The notes: generated by a model not told the origin, from the letters alone. DNA of 9,440 nucleotides from an uncultured Chromatiaceae bacterium (GCA_946482325.1 CAMLRA010000159.1:1-9440), one strand, 5' to 3'; shown: positions 1-8,094, numbered from the stretch's first letter. Numbers and translations are program-made.

Positions 1-2828
1 CTGATGTCAGCTTTGCGCTGCGTCTGCACGCACTGGCGCAGGTGCGTCAGCAGTTTGAACTGTTAAAACAACAACGCGCTGAGCTTGGTTTTGATGATTT
101 ACTCAGCCAGCTCGATAGCGCTTTGCAAGGCGACAATGGCGACGCACTGGCGGCGATTATCCGTCAGCAATTCCCGTTAGCGCTGATTGATGAATTTCAG
201 GACACAGATCCGCTGCAATGGCGTATTTTCAGTCGGATTTATCAGCCTGAAGCGCAGCGCAATGATTGTGGTTTATTGCTGATTGGCGACCCGAAACAGG
301 CGATTTATGGTTTTCGTGGCGCCGATATTTACACCTATCTCGCAGCCAAACAACAAACCCAAGGCCGGCATTTTTCGCTTGGTACTAACTTCCGCTCCAC
401 TGAAGCAATGGTCGAAGCAGTCAATCGGCTGTTCCTGCAGGCTGAACAGCGCGACAGCGGCAAAGGTGCGTTTTTATTTCGTGACCAGCCTGATTTACTG
501 CCGTTTTTGCCGGTCAATGCCAAAGGCCGGTCTGAGCAGCTGGTGCTGGATGCGAAGCCATTACCGGCACTACAGTGGCTCGCGCTCGACAGCAGCGAAA
601 AACCGTTGAGTAAAGCCGCATATTTGATTCAAAGCGCCCGCTACTGTGCCTGGCAAATCGTCAGTTTGTTGCAGGCCGCGCGCGAGCAGCGCTGCGGTTT
701 TTTAGCAGCGGACGGCTTACTGACACCGCTGCAGCCGGCCGATATCGCCGTGCTGGTAAACAATCAGCAGGAAGCGGATGCCATCCGCGCTGAACTGGCG
801 CTGCTTGACGTACGGGCCGTGTATTTGTCCGATAAAGGCTCGGTGTTTGACAGCGTACTCGCGGGCGAATTGTATTTATGGCTCAGCGCCTGCGCTGAAC
901 CCCGCCATGTCGGCAAACTCCGAGCCGCTTTGGCGACCCAGGCGATGGGCTGGACGTATTCACAACTGCTGGCGCTGCAACAGGATGACTGGGCGCTGGA
1001 ACAAATGCAGTTGCGTTTTATTGGCTATCAACAAGTCTGGCGTAGTCAGGGCGTGCTGGCGCTGGTACACCGGCTCTTGCAGGATTTCGCGCTGGTGCAG
1101 CAACTGGCGCGCCGACCCGATGCCGAGCGCCAGCTCACGGACTTATTCCATCTGGCGGAACTGCTGCAGCAAGCCGCCCGTCAGCTTGACGGTGAAGCGG
1201 CGTTGCTGCGGTATCTGCAGCATCATCTGCAGGGCGAAGGTGAGTTAGGTGCCGATGCACTGAAATTGCGGCTGGAATCCGACGAAGCCTTACTGAAAAT
1301 TGTCACTATTCATAAATCCAAAGGCCTGGAATATCCGCTGGTGTTTTTGCCGTTTTTACTGGCCGCGCGGGAGCTGGACGCGAAAAAACTGCCTTATAGC
1401 TGGCATCAGCCCGATGGTACCCGCGAGCTCGCGACCCGGTTTGACGAGCAAAGTTTTGCCCGTGCCGAGCAGGAGCGGCTTGGTGAAGATCTGCGAAAAC
1501 TCTATGTGGCGCTGACAAGGGCGCGTCACGGCTGCGTGGTCACATTGGCGCCGCTGAAAGAGCGCAGCGCGCTCGGTTATCTGCTGTGCGCCGATGGCTC
1601 GCTGGCGCCCCAAACGCAGTGGCTGCCGGAACCGCTGACTGCTGCGCCGGCTTTTGGGCTTGGTGTCATCCCGTCGGAAGCACCGCCGCGATACATCGCT
1701 TCGTCGCAGCAAAACCCAGCGGCGGATGGTTTTGAGCTGCAAGGCATAGCGCCAAGGCCGGCCTGGCTCATCAGCAGTTACAGCGCACTGGTAGCGCCCG
1801 GCAATCAGGCCACTCATCCGCAAACAAGTAGCCAGCAAGTCAGCAACTCTCAAACCAGCAGCCCGGATGACAGCGCCAGCGGCGGTAAAATTGCTGAGTT
1901 GATGGCGGGTAGTGCAGCGTCGTCTGAACTCAGTCTTGGCGCAGATCAAACCGGCTTTGCTCAGCAGTTTGTCCGCGGCGCCGGTCCCGGTACTTTTTTA
2001 CACGCGCAGCTGGAATGGGCCGCAGCGCAGGGTTTTGCCACTGTGGTCGCCGAGCCGGTTTTGTTGCTGGAGCAGCTGACCGCTGCGGCAGCACAGGAGG
2101 GATTGATCCGACGCCAGCATGATGGCCGCTGGCAGCGGCTGATGCTGCAAAGTGACAAAGAGCAGCCGGTATTATTTGCCGATGCGGCTATGGCTGTGGC
2201 GGAGCTTGCAAGCTGGTTGCAGGCACTGTTGCAACAACCATTGCCGGTCGCGAAAAACGCATCACTGGCGACAGTGCCGGCTTGTATTGCTGAACTGGAG
2301 TTTCTGCTGCCAGCGACGCGGGTGGATATCCGCTTGCTGGACGCTTTAGTGCAGCAGCAGTTATGGCCTGGTATGGCACGGCCTGAACTGCAACCGCGGC
2401 TACTCAACGGCATGTTAAAAGGCTTTATTGACCTGACGCTGTTTGACGGTGAACGTTATTATGTCGCTGATTTTAAGAGTAATTATCGCGAAGATGGCCG
2501 CTATTATGCCAAAGAGCTGCAACAGATGATGCTCGAAGCGCGTTACGATTTACAGGCGGCTTTATACGGCCTGGCGCTGCACCGCTTATTGTCGGCCCGG
2601 CTCGTGGGCTATCAACCCGCGCAGCATATTGGCCCGGCGTTGTATTGGTTTTTACGCGGCAGCGCTGTGCCGGCCGAGCAGGGCCAAGGGGTGTTGGTAG
2701 TGCCCTTTGCTGCTGAATTTATCCTTGCTTTGGATGCGTTGTTTCTCGGCGACACCAAGCCGGCACGCCTGCTACTGCAAGGCTCAGATCTTCACAACGG
2801 TGTCAGTGCTGCAGAGGGAATTGGCTGA
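1..2828 (+). CDS. recB: RecB, helicase/nuclease subunit of exodeoxyribonuclease V (5' end cut off by window)
   Basis: This is the beta subunit of RecBCD, the 3'-5' SF1A helicase and nuclease that processes double-strand breaks and degrades foreign linear DNA. The reading frame is open from the window edge (first full codon at position 3), giving 941 residues against about 1180 in E. coli, so the N-terminus with the Walker A motif lies to the left. Visible helicase motifs are DEFQDTD (189-209), GDPKQAIYGFRGAD (285-326), NFRST (387-401), HKSKGLEYPLVF (1311-1346) and LYVALTRAR (1500-1526). A low-complexity Ser/Gln-rich linker follows (about 1790-1970). The C-terminal nuclease domain has the conserved His (codon 2001), Asp in GFIDL (codon 2430), and Asp and Lys in ADFKSN (codons 2469 and 2475). 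Their spacing of 13 and 2 residues equals E. coli Asp1067/Asp1080/Lys1082, so the nuclease looks active. YDLQAALYGLALHR further supports the family. The stop overlaps the recD start by one base, indicating translational coupling. Confidence 0.97.
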   Translation, partial: DVSFALRLHALAQVRQQFELLKQQRAELGFDDLLSQLDSALQGDNGDALAAIIRQQFPLALIDEFQDTDPLQWRIFSRIYQPEAQRNDCGLLLIGDPKQAIYGFRGADIYTYLAAKQQTQGRHFSLGTNFRSTEAMVEAVNRLFLQAEQRDSGKGAFLFRDQPDLLPFLPVNAKGRSEQLVLDAKPLPALQWLALDSSEKPLSKAAYLIQSARYCAWQIVSLLQAAREQRCGFLAADGLLTPLQPADIAVLVNNQQEADAIRAELALLDVRAVYLSDKGSVFDSVLAGELYLWLSACAEPRHVGKLRAALATQAMGWTYSQLLALQQDDWALEQMQLRFIGYQQVWRSQGVLALVHRLLQDFALVQQLARRPDAERQLTDLFHLAELLQQAARQLDGEAALLRYLQHHLQGEGELGADALKLRLESDEALLKIVTIHKSKGLEYPLVFLPFLLAARELDAKKLPYSWHQPDGTRELATRFDEQSFARAEQERLGEDLRKLYVALTRARHGCVVTLAPLKERSALGYLLCADGSLAPQTQWLPEPLTAAPAFGLGVIPSEAPPRYIASSQQNPAADGFELQGIAPRPAWLISSYSALVAPGNQATHPQTSSQQVSNSQTSSPDDSASGGKIAELMAGSAASSELSLGADQTGFAQQFVRGAGPGTFLHAQLEWAAAQGFATVVAEPVLLLEQLTAAAAQEGLIRRQHDGRWQRLMLQSDKEQPVLFADAAMAVAELASWLQALLQQPLPVAKNASLATVPACIAELEFLLPATRVDIRLLDALVQQQLWPGMARPELQPRLLNGMLKGFIDLTLFDGERYYVADFKSNYREDGRYYAKELQQMMLEARYDLQAALYGLALHRLLSARLVGYQPAQHIGPALYWFLRGSAVPAEQGQGVLVVPFAAEFILALDALFLGDTKPARLLLQGSDLHNGVSAAEGIG

Positions 2829-4819
2829 TGTTACTGCGTTTTTCTGCTGAATTTGAATTGCAGCTGAGCCTGTGGCAACAGGCAAAATTACTGCGGCCGC
2901 TCGATGTTGCGTTACTGCGGGCTTTATCGCAGGCCGCGACTTTACCTGAGCCGCTGCTGCTGTATCTGATGCTGGCCAGCAGCCAGCTGGCGCAGGGCCA
3001 CTTGTGTTTAGACCTGCACAGTGCTGCCGCTGAGCCATTGCAACTGTTACCATTAGCGCTGCGTGACCGACGGCAGTGTGAATTACTGCTGGATTTCTGT
3101 GACGAGTATCCGCCCACAGCGGTCGCGGCAGCGCTGGCGCAGTACCCAACAGTGGTCGCCACTGACACCTCTGCAGGTATGCAGCCTTTTGTGCTCAAAG
3201 GCCAGCGCCTGTATTTACGTCGTTATGCCGAAGATGAAGCCGTTATCGCTGGTTTTATCGCCAGCCGGCGCGAGGCAGATAAGGCTTTACGTGCTCAACT
3301 GGAGCCTGTCAGTGTGCGCCAGATGTTAACGATGCTGTTTCCCGCTGTGAGCGCGGACATCGACTGGCAGCAACAAGCCTGTGCTTTGGCGGCCAGCAGT
3401 TATTTTGCCGTGATCACCGGTGGCCCCGGCACCGGCAAAACCACCACAGTGCTGAAATTACTGCTGCTGCTATTACAACAAGCCAGCCAGGGCTTACATA
3501 TCGTGTTGGCGGCGCCGACCGGTAAAGCTGCTGCACGCTTAACGGAGTCACTGGCGCAGTCGAGGCCCAAGCTTGCGGCCGCACTGCCGCAACTGGTCAA
3601 CCTTTTGCCGCAGTTGCCGCAACGCGCGCAGACCGTGCACCGGCTGCTGGCGCCCAAACCGGATGGCAGTGGATTTCGGTATCACGGCGGTCAGCCGTTG
3701 CCCGCTGATGTGGTGATTGTCGACGAAGCCTCGATGCTTGATGTCAGTTTATTTGCCGCGCTGGTGCGCGCTTTGCCGCCGCAATGCCGGCTGATCCTGC
3801 TGGGGGACAAAGACCAGTTGGCATCAGTCGAAGCTGGTGCTGTGCTGGCGGAAATTTGCCGTCACGCCGAAGCTGGGGGCTACAGCGCAGACAGCGCACA
3901 ATGGCTGTTCGCTTTGACGGACCAGGCGCTGCCGCCGGCATATCTGTCAGCGCAGCCGGATCCGCTGGATCAGCAGGTGGTCATGCTCAGGCACAGCCAT
4001 CGGTTTGGCGCTGACAGTGGCATTGGTCAGCTGGCGCGGGCAGTGAATAACGGTGACGCTCAGACACTGCAGTGGTTACAACAGCTGGCCGGCAACGCAG
4101 AGCTACAACATGATGTCGCAGTGCAACTGCTGAGCACACAGCATTCAAGTACCGCGGTCTGTGCCAGCCTCAGGCAATGGCTAAACCCATATTTAGATTT
4201 ATTGCAAATGCCGGTCAGTGCCGTTGAAGCAGATCAGCAGGCGCTGCTGCTCCATCAGCAACTGACGCAAGTGCAGTTGTTGTGCGCGGTGCGGCAGGGG
4301 CCAGCCGGCGTAGAAACAATAAATCAGGCGCTGGAACAGTATCTGGCTCAGCAGCATCTGATCCTGCGTCAGGGCGGCTGGTATCATGGCAGGCCGGTGA
4401 TAGTGCTGCAAAATGACTACAGCACAGGTCTGATGAACGGCGACATCGGCATTTGTCTCGCGATACCAGCGGCCGCTGATACCGGACGGGTTGGGCAGGC
4501 TGGCCAGACGGAACTGCGGGTGGCGTTTTTACAGCCCGATGAGCAACAGGGCCACAAAGTTCGCTGGTTTTTACCGGGCCGTCTGCCGCCGCTGGAAAGT
4601 GCTTTTGCACTGACGGTACATAAATCACAAGGCTCGGAATTTCAGCATGCAATTTTGTTGTTACCGCCAACGGACAGTCCGGTGCTGACGCGTGAACTGA
4701 TTTATACCGCTATCACCCGGGCGAAAAGCCGCTTCAGTTTATATCTGAGTGACTGGGAGGTACTCGACGCGGCAATTGCGCGCCGGATTGTGCGTAACGG
4801 TGGTTTACGGCTGGATTAG
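2828..4819 (+). CDS. recD: RecD, 5'-3' helicase subunit of exodeoxyribonuclease V
   Basis: This is the alpha subunit of RecBCD, an SF1B helicase that moves 5'-3' on the strand opposite to RecB and licenses nuclease action before Chi recognition. The product has 663 residues, somewhat longer than E. coli RecD (608); the surplus appears spread over loops rather than forming an extra domain. The N-terminal region carries the family-typical LRPLDVALL. Walker A is GGPGTGKTT (residues 198-206, Lys204), Walker B is VDEASMLD (Asp299-Glu300), and motif III is LLGDKDQLASVEAGAVL. RFGADSGIGQLARAVNNGD matches the RecD signature after motif III. The late motifs are TVHKSQGSEF (His598 onward) and TAITRAKSRF (Arg631). 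The ATG shares its A with the recB TGA stop, so the two are almost certainly co-translated. The last 15 bases overlap the convergent LysR gene. Confidence 0.97.
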   Translation: MLLRFSAEFELQLSLWQQAKLLRPLDVALLRALSQAATLPEPLLLYLMLASSQLAQGHLCLDLHSAAAEPLQLLPLALRDRRQCELLLDFCDEYPPTAVAAALAQYPTVVATDTSAGMQPFVLKGQRLYLRRYAEDEAVIAGFIASRREADKALRAQLEPVSVRQMLTMLFPAVSADIDWQQQACALAASSYFAVITGGPGTGKTTTVLKLLLLLLQQASQGLHIVLAAPTGKAAARLTESLAQSRPKLAAALPQLVNLLPQLPQRAQTVHRLLAPKPDGSGFRYHGGQPLPADVVIVDEASMLDVSLFAALVRALPPQCRLILLGDKDQLASVEAGAVLAEICRHAEAGGYSADSAQWLFALTDQALPPAYLSAQPDPLDQQVVMLRHSHRFGADSGIGQLARAVNNGDAQTLQWLQQLAGNAELQHDVAVQLLSTQHSSTAVCASLRQWLNPYLDLLQMPVSAVEADQQALLLHQQLTQVQLLCAVRQGPAGVETINQALEQYLAQQHLILRQGGWYHGRPVIVLQNDYSTGLMNGDIGICLAIPAAADTGRVGQAGQTELRVAFLQPDEQQGHKVRWFLPGRLPPLESAFALTVHKSQGSEFQHAILLLPPTDSPVLTRELIYTAITRAKSRFSLYLSDWEVLDAAIARRIVRNGGLRLD

Positions 4820-5731
4820 CTGCGCGGGTGCTGTGCTATCGTCTGCCAGTAGATCCCCTTGTTGCATCTGTGTACAAAACCACTGAATAAACTGATTAAT
4901 CTGTTGCTGCTGCTGGCCGCCAGGCCGGTAGTGCAGCTGATATTGGCCCCAGGGCAGTTGGTAACGCCACTGCAGCAGCGCTTTTAACGTGCCGGCACGT
5001 ACGGCATCGCCGGCGATCCAGCTGTTGCTGAGCGCAATTCCTTCGCCACTACTGACTGCTTTGGTCGCCAATAACGCCAGACTGACCTGGCGTTGCTGTA
5101 GTGTCGCCGGGGCGCTCAACTGCATCTGCTGACGCCATAATTGCCAGTCTTGTCCCTGTTCTGAGCTGTACAGCACAGCCTGAAATACCGACGCCGGTTC
5201 CTGCAAATCAAGCTGCTGGTACTGCGCCGGACTACAGACCGGAAACCACCATTCTGGCCGCAGCGCTACTGTGGCAAAACCGGACGGGCAGGGCCAGGTG
5301 CCAAGAATCAAATCAAACTGGCCGGCGTCCAGACTGGCGGCGTTGGATTCCATATGCAACAGCGTTTCGATATGTGGAAAAGCGCTGCGAAACGCATTGA
5401 GGCGCGGCGCCAGAAATTCCACTGCAATCGAAGTTTGAGCCGCAATCGCCAGGCGCCGGCCCGGTTGCTGCGCTAAATGCTGACAGACCGAACGCATGCG
5501 GAAAAAACTTTCCTGTAACACGGAAAACAAAGTAGCGCCTTGTTCAGTCAGCGCCAAAGGCTGCTGTTTGCGGTTTATTAGTTGACACCCCAACTGCTCT
5601 TCCAGCAGCCGGACTTGATGCGATATCGCGCTCTGGCTGACATACAGCTCCTGTGCAGCAGCGCTGAAACTATGTAAACGGGCGGTGGCTTCAAAGGCCT
5701 GCAGGGCTTTAAGCGGCGGTAACGCTTGCAT
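4805..5731 (-). CDS. LysR-family transcriptional regulator, GcvA-like
   Basis: This 308-residue protein has the normal length and layout of a LysR-type regulator. The N-terminal winged helix-turn-helix begins PPLKALQAFEATARLHSFS and continues through AAQELYVSQSAISHQV (residues about 5-65). The PPL-ALxxFE opening and SQSAISHQ recognition helix resemble the GcvA subgroup. Residues about 90-300 form the effector-binding domain (for example VEFLAPRLNAFRSAFPHIE and FDLILGTW). The effector is not predictable from sequence. The ATG at 5731 puts the HTH at the usual distance from the N-terminus; no strong ribosome binding site precedes it, and the upstream ATG at 5741 is in another frame. It is divergent from the M24 peptidase gene, the classic arrangement for a LysR protein controlling its neighbour and itself. 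Its 3' end overlaps recD by 15 bp in opposite orientation. The family call is firm; the target is inferred. Confidence 0.93.
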   Translation of the reverse strand: MQALPPLKALQAFEATARLHSFSAAAQELYVSQSAISHQVRLLEEQLGCQLINRKQQPLALTEQGATLFSVLQESFFRMRSVCQHLAQQPGRRLAIAAQTSIAVEFLAPRLNAFRSAFPHIETLLHMESNAASLDAGQFDLILGTWPCPSGFATVALRPEWWFPVCSPAQYQQLDLQEPASVFQAVLYSSEQGQDWQLWRQQMQLSAPATLQQRQVSLALLATKAVSSGEGIALSNSWIAGDAVRAGTLKALLQWRYQLPWGQYQLHYRPGGQQQQQINQFIQWFCTQMQQGDLLADDSTAPAQLIQP

Positions 5732-5848
5732 TGGTATGAATCCATTTCATGATGAGGTGAAATCATATCATTTAAATTCATATTGCGCGCTTGGCATACT
5801 GGAACCAATAAAACAATCGTGTTCAGTTTTTCACAGGAGTTCGTGCCG
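5732..5848. promoter_or_regulatory. Divergent lysR / M24 peptidase control region with candidate LysR operators
   Basis: This 117-bp gap is clearly AT-richer than the flanking genes. It holds nested dyads. ATGAA-N5-TTCAT at 5736-5750 contains a symmetric T-N11-A (5737/5749), the LysR consensus geometry. ATTTCA-N8-TGAAAT lies at 5744-5763. The 8-bp palindrome ATTTAAAT is at 5770-5777, flanked by two TCATAT copies (5763-5768 and 5778-5783). On the minus strand, TATGAT (5767 to 5762) could be the -10 of the regulator gene, placing its start site and leader on top of the dyads, as expected for autorepression. For the peptidase, TTGGCA (5791-5796) is a good -35, but the best -10 (AACAAT, 5812-5817) is only 15 bp away, so that promoter may be weak and need an activator. 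The dyads are seen directly; their binding function is inferred. Confidence 0.5.
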
Positions 5849-7102
5849 ATGTCATCAATGTCGCAACCAAAGAATTCAAAGGCCATACGTCAGATTGGCG
5901 GCGCCGACCCAACGCAGGTTTTAGCCAGTCTGACCGATATGCGTGAAGGTGTCAGCCCAATAGGGTTACCGGAATATCAGGCCAGAATGCAGCGCGCTTG
6001 TGCGCTGATGCGGCAGCAGAATATCGCGGCCTTGTATTTAAATGCCGGCAGTAGTTTGTTGTATTTTACCGGCACCGCCTGGTACGCCAGCGAGCGGCTG
6101 GTTGGCGCCATTCTGACCGCAGACGGCGTGCTGAAATACATCGCGCCGGTGTTTGAAATTGGCACTTTGTCGGAGTACCAGCAAATCAAAGCCGAAGTCA
6201 TCGGCTGGGAAGAAGACGAAAACCCTTATCAATTGTTGCTCACGACCTTAAGCAATTTGGGCGTCGCCGCGGATGCGCGGGTGGGCCTTGATGAAAGCTG
6301 TGCTTTTTTTATTGTCGATGCGCTGCAGCAACTCGCGCCATCCATGCAGTTTATCAATGCGGCCGTGGTGACTGCGGCGTGCCGGCGGCAGAAATCAGCT
6401 GGCGAGATTGCCATTATGCAACGGGCCATGGACATGACGCTGACTGTGCATCAGGCGGTTGCACAAATTTTAAGACCTGGCATCAGCACGCTGGAAGTTG
6501 AGGCTTTTATCAACGAAGCGCACCGGCGCGTCGGTGCCAGCGGTTCGTATTTTTGTATTGTGTTGTTTGGCGAAGCCACGGCCTACCCGCATGGTGTGAA
6601 AGATCCACAGTATCTGCAGCGCGGCGATATGGTGCTGATTGATACCGGTTGCCGGCTGCATCACTATGTTTCCGACATTACCCGCAGCTATGTGTTTGGC
6701 GAGGCGACCGAACGTCAGTGTGCCATCTGGGATCTGGAGAAACAGGCGCAGGCGGCGGCTTTTGCTGCGGCTCAGCCCGGCGTGCCTTGTGGGGCGGTCG
6801 ACGATGCGGCGCGCGCAGTGCTTACTGCAGCAGGTCTTGGCCCGGATTACCGGCTGCCGGGTCTGCCACATCGCACCGGCCATGGCATAGGTCTGGATAT
6901 CCACGAATGGCCTTATCTGGTGCGCGGCAATACTCTGCCACTGGCCGAGGGCATGTGTTTTTCCAATGAACCGATGATTTGTATTCCGGGCGAATTTGGG
7001 GTTCGGCTGGAGGACCATTTTTACATGACGCCAACCGGGCCGCGTTGGTTCACTGAGCCGGCGTTTTCCATCACAGATCCGTTTGGCTGGCAGCAGGCTT
7101 AA
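5849..7102 (+). CDS. M24-family metallopeptidase (Xaa-Pro aminopeptidase/prolidase type)
   Basis: This 417-residue cytoplasmic protein has the two-domain creatinase/prolidase fold. The N-terminal domain covers about residues 35-170, including LLYFTGTAWYASERLVGAIL; the C-terminal pita-bread catalytic domain covers about 185-400. All five dinuclear metal ligands are present: Asp265 (LIDTG), Asp276 (SDITRSY), His345 (HRTGHGIG), Glu374 (SNEP) and Glu388 (RLEDHF). His352 in DIHEW is the usual extra catalytic-site histidine. The likely reaction is hydrolysis of peptides or dipeptides with proline in the second position; the exact substrate cannot be read from sequence. The ATG at 5849 is chosen because AGGAG (5835-5839) sits nine bases upstream. 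A TTG at 5783 would give a longer, implausible N-terminus, and the ATG at 5858 is too far from the ribosome binding site. No signal peptide is visible. The divergent LysR gene is its probable regulator. Confidence 0.92.
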   Translation: MSSMSQPKNSKAIRQIGGADPTQVLASLTDMREGVSPIGLPEYQARMQRACALMRQQNIAALYLNAGSSLLYFTGTAWYASERLVGAILTADGVLKYIAPVFEIGTLSEYQQIKAEVIGWEEDENPYQLLLTTLSNLGVAADARVGLDESCAFFIVDALQQLAPSMQFINAAVVTAACRRQKSAGEIAIMQRAMDMTLTVHQAVAQILRPGISTLEVEAFINEAHRRVGASGSYFCIVLFGEATAYPHGVKDPQYLQRGDMVLIDTGCRLHHYVSDITRSYVFGEATERQCAIWDLEKQAQAAAFAAAQPGVPCGAVDDAARAVLTAAGLGPDYRLPGLPHRTGHGIGLDIHEWPYLVRGNTLPLAEGMCFSNEPMICIPGEFGVRLEDHFYMTPTGPRWFTEPAFSITDPFGWQQA

Positions 7103-7132
7103 CCACTGCTGCGCAGAAAGGCCGGAAAGTAG

Positions 7133-7161
7133 TTGGACGGACAAGGAAAAGTCCGGATAAT
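7133..7161 (+). promoter_or_regulatory. Candidate sigma-70 promoter for uppP
   Basis: In the 91-bp gap after the peptidase gene there is a -35-like TTGGAC (7133-7138), an exactly 17-bp spacer, and a -10-like GATAAT (7156-7161, five of six matches). Initiation would fall near 7168 and leave a leader of about 26 bases before the uppP ATG. The -35 match is only fair, so read-through from the peptidase promoter may also contribute. The spacer and hexamers also contain short complementary blocks, CGGAC (7138-7142) with GTCCG (7151-7155). Confidence 0.45.
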
Positions 7162-7193
7162 AACCACCAATTTCAGTATTGATTGGAGTCAAC

Positions 7194-8018
7194 ATGGATT
7201 GGTGGTTGTTAATTCAGGCCTTTATTCTCGGTATCGTCGAAGGTCTGACCGAATTTTTACCGGTCTCCAGCACCGGCCATTTAATTGTCGTCGGCGATTT
7301 AATCGGTTTTCACAATGATGGCCGGGTGTTTGAAATCGCCATTCAGCTCGGTGCTATTCTGGCGATTGTGTTTGAATACCGGCAGCGTTTTATCGGTGTC
7401 GCCACCGGTATTGTCAGCGAACCTAAAGCGCAGCGTTTTGTGCTGAACCTGCTGGTAGCTTTTTTACCTGCCGCTATCATCGGTCTGATGTTTATCAAAA
7501 CTATTAAATATTACCTGTTTAATCCGGTGTCGGTCGCCATCATGCTGATTGTCGGCGGCCTGATCATCCTGTGGGCTGAGCGCCGGACCCATCAGGTGAG
7601 GGTGCATGATGTTGACGATATGAGTCTGCTGGATGCGTTTAAAGTCGGCTGTGCGCAGGTGGTGTCCATGATCCCGGGCACTTCGCGTTCCGGCGCCACT
7701 ATTATTGGCGGGTTGTTTATTGGTCTCGACCGTAAAGTCGCGGCTGAGTTTTCGTTTTTCCTTGCGGTACCAACGATGTTTGCCGCCACTTTTTACGATA
7801 TCTACAAACACCGCGATTTGTTGCAAATGACTGATGCACCCATGTTTGCGGTCGGTTTTGTCACGGCTTTTATCAGTGCACTGCTGGCAGTGCGGACCTT
7901 GGTGCGCTTTGTTGCCAATCACAGTTATGAGATTTTTGCCTGGTACCGGATTGCCTTTGGCGGGCTGATTTTATTGTCTTGGCAACAAGGTTGGGTCAGC
8001 TGGGAACTACCCGCTTAA
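7194..8018 (+). CDS. uppP: Undecaprenyl-diphosphatase UppP (BacA family)
   Basis: This integral inner-membrane enzyme dephosphorylates undecaprenyl diphosphate to undecaprenyl phosphate, the lipid carrier for peptidoglycan and surface polysaccharides; overexpression in this family gives bacitracin resistance. The 274-residue product matches the family length (273 in E. coli). The first signature motif is [15 protein letters not shown], with catalytic-region Glu16, Glu20, Ser26 and His29. The second is PGTSRSGAT (residues 161-169, Arg165). About eight hydrophobic segments are visible, beginning at residue 3. The ATG at 7194 is preceded by GGAG (7185-7188) five bases upstream and gives the family's standard MDW-type N-terminus; an in-frame TTG at 7179 would add five residues but overlaps the ribosome binding site. 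The gene appears to have its own promoter and ends at a strong terminator. It lies 91 bp after the peptidase gene, with no evident functional link. Confidence 0.97.
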   Translation: MDWWLLIQAFILGIVEGLTEFLPVSSTGHLIVVGDLIGFHNDGRVFEIAIQLGAILAIVFEYRQRFIGVATGIVSEPKAQRFVLNLLVAFLPAAIIGLMFIKTIKYYLFNPVSVAIMLIVGGLIILWAERRTHQVRVHDVDDMSLLDAFKVGCAQVVSMIPGTSRSGATIIGGLFIGLDRKVAAEFSFFLAVPTMFAATFYDIYKHRDLLQMTDAPMFAVGFVTAFISALLAVRTLVRFVANHSYEIFAWYRIAFGGLILLSWQQGWVSWELPA

Positions 8019-8034
8019 TTGCAGGCAGATAAAG

Positions 8035-8077
8035 AATAAAGCCGCCCCAATTCATTGCGACGAAGGGCGGCTTTTTT
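8035..8077. terminator. Bidirectional rho-independent terminator between uppP and the flippase gene
   Basis: AAAGCCGCCC (8038-8047) pairs perfectly with GGGCGGCTTT (8065-8074), a 10-bp GC-rich stem around a 17-base loop. On the plus strand it is followed by a run of six T (8072-8077) and serves uppP, whose stop is about 20 bases upstream. On the minus strand the same stem is followed by TTTATTCTTTAT, so it can also stop transcription of the convergent flippase gene, whose stop codon lies at 8095-8097. AATAA/TTATT blocks on the outside could extend the stem. Confidence 0.9.
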
Positions 8078-8094
8078 ATTGATGTTTCGGTGAC

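Noticed and set aside
1356..1949. Minus-strand open frame of 197 codons inside recB
   Set aside because: It is Arg-rich, has no domain signature, and lies wholly within a well-conserved gene on the other strand; best seen as a shadow frame.
1..4819. Possible E. coli-type Chi sites (GCTGGTGG) near recBD
   Set aside because: Reading by eye I found only partial matches such as GCTGGTGT and GCTGGTGC. The Chi sequence of this lineage is unknown, so nothing can be claimed.
5783..5848. Upstream TTG start adding 22 residues to the M24 peptidase
   Set aside because: The added residues lie across the likely promoter and the ribosome binding site, whereas the ATG at 5849 has AGGAG at ideal spacing.
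7179..7193. TTG start five codons upstream of the uppP ATG
   Set aside because: The extra codons overlap the GGAG ribosome binding site of the ATG at 7194, and UppP homologues begin at the equivalent of that ATG.
6470..7195. Minus-strand open frame of 241 codons antisense to the M24 peptidase gene
   Set aside because: It lies opposite a gene with complete catalytic motifs, has no recognisable domain, and its composition is typical of the complement of a GC-rich coding sequence.
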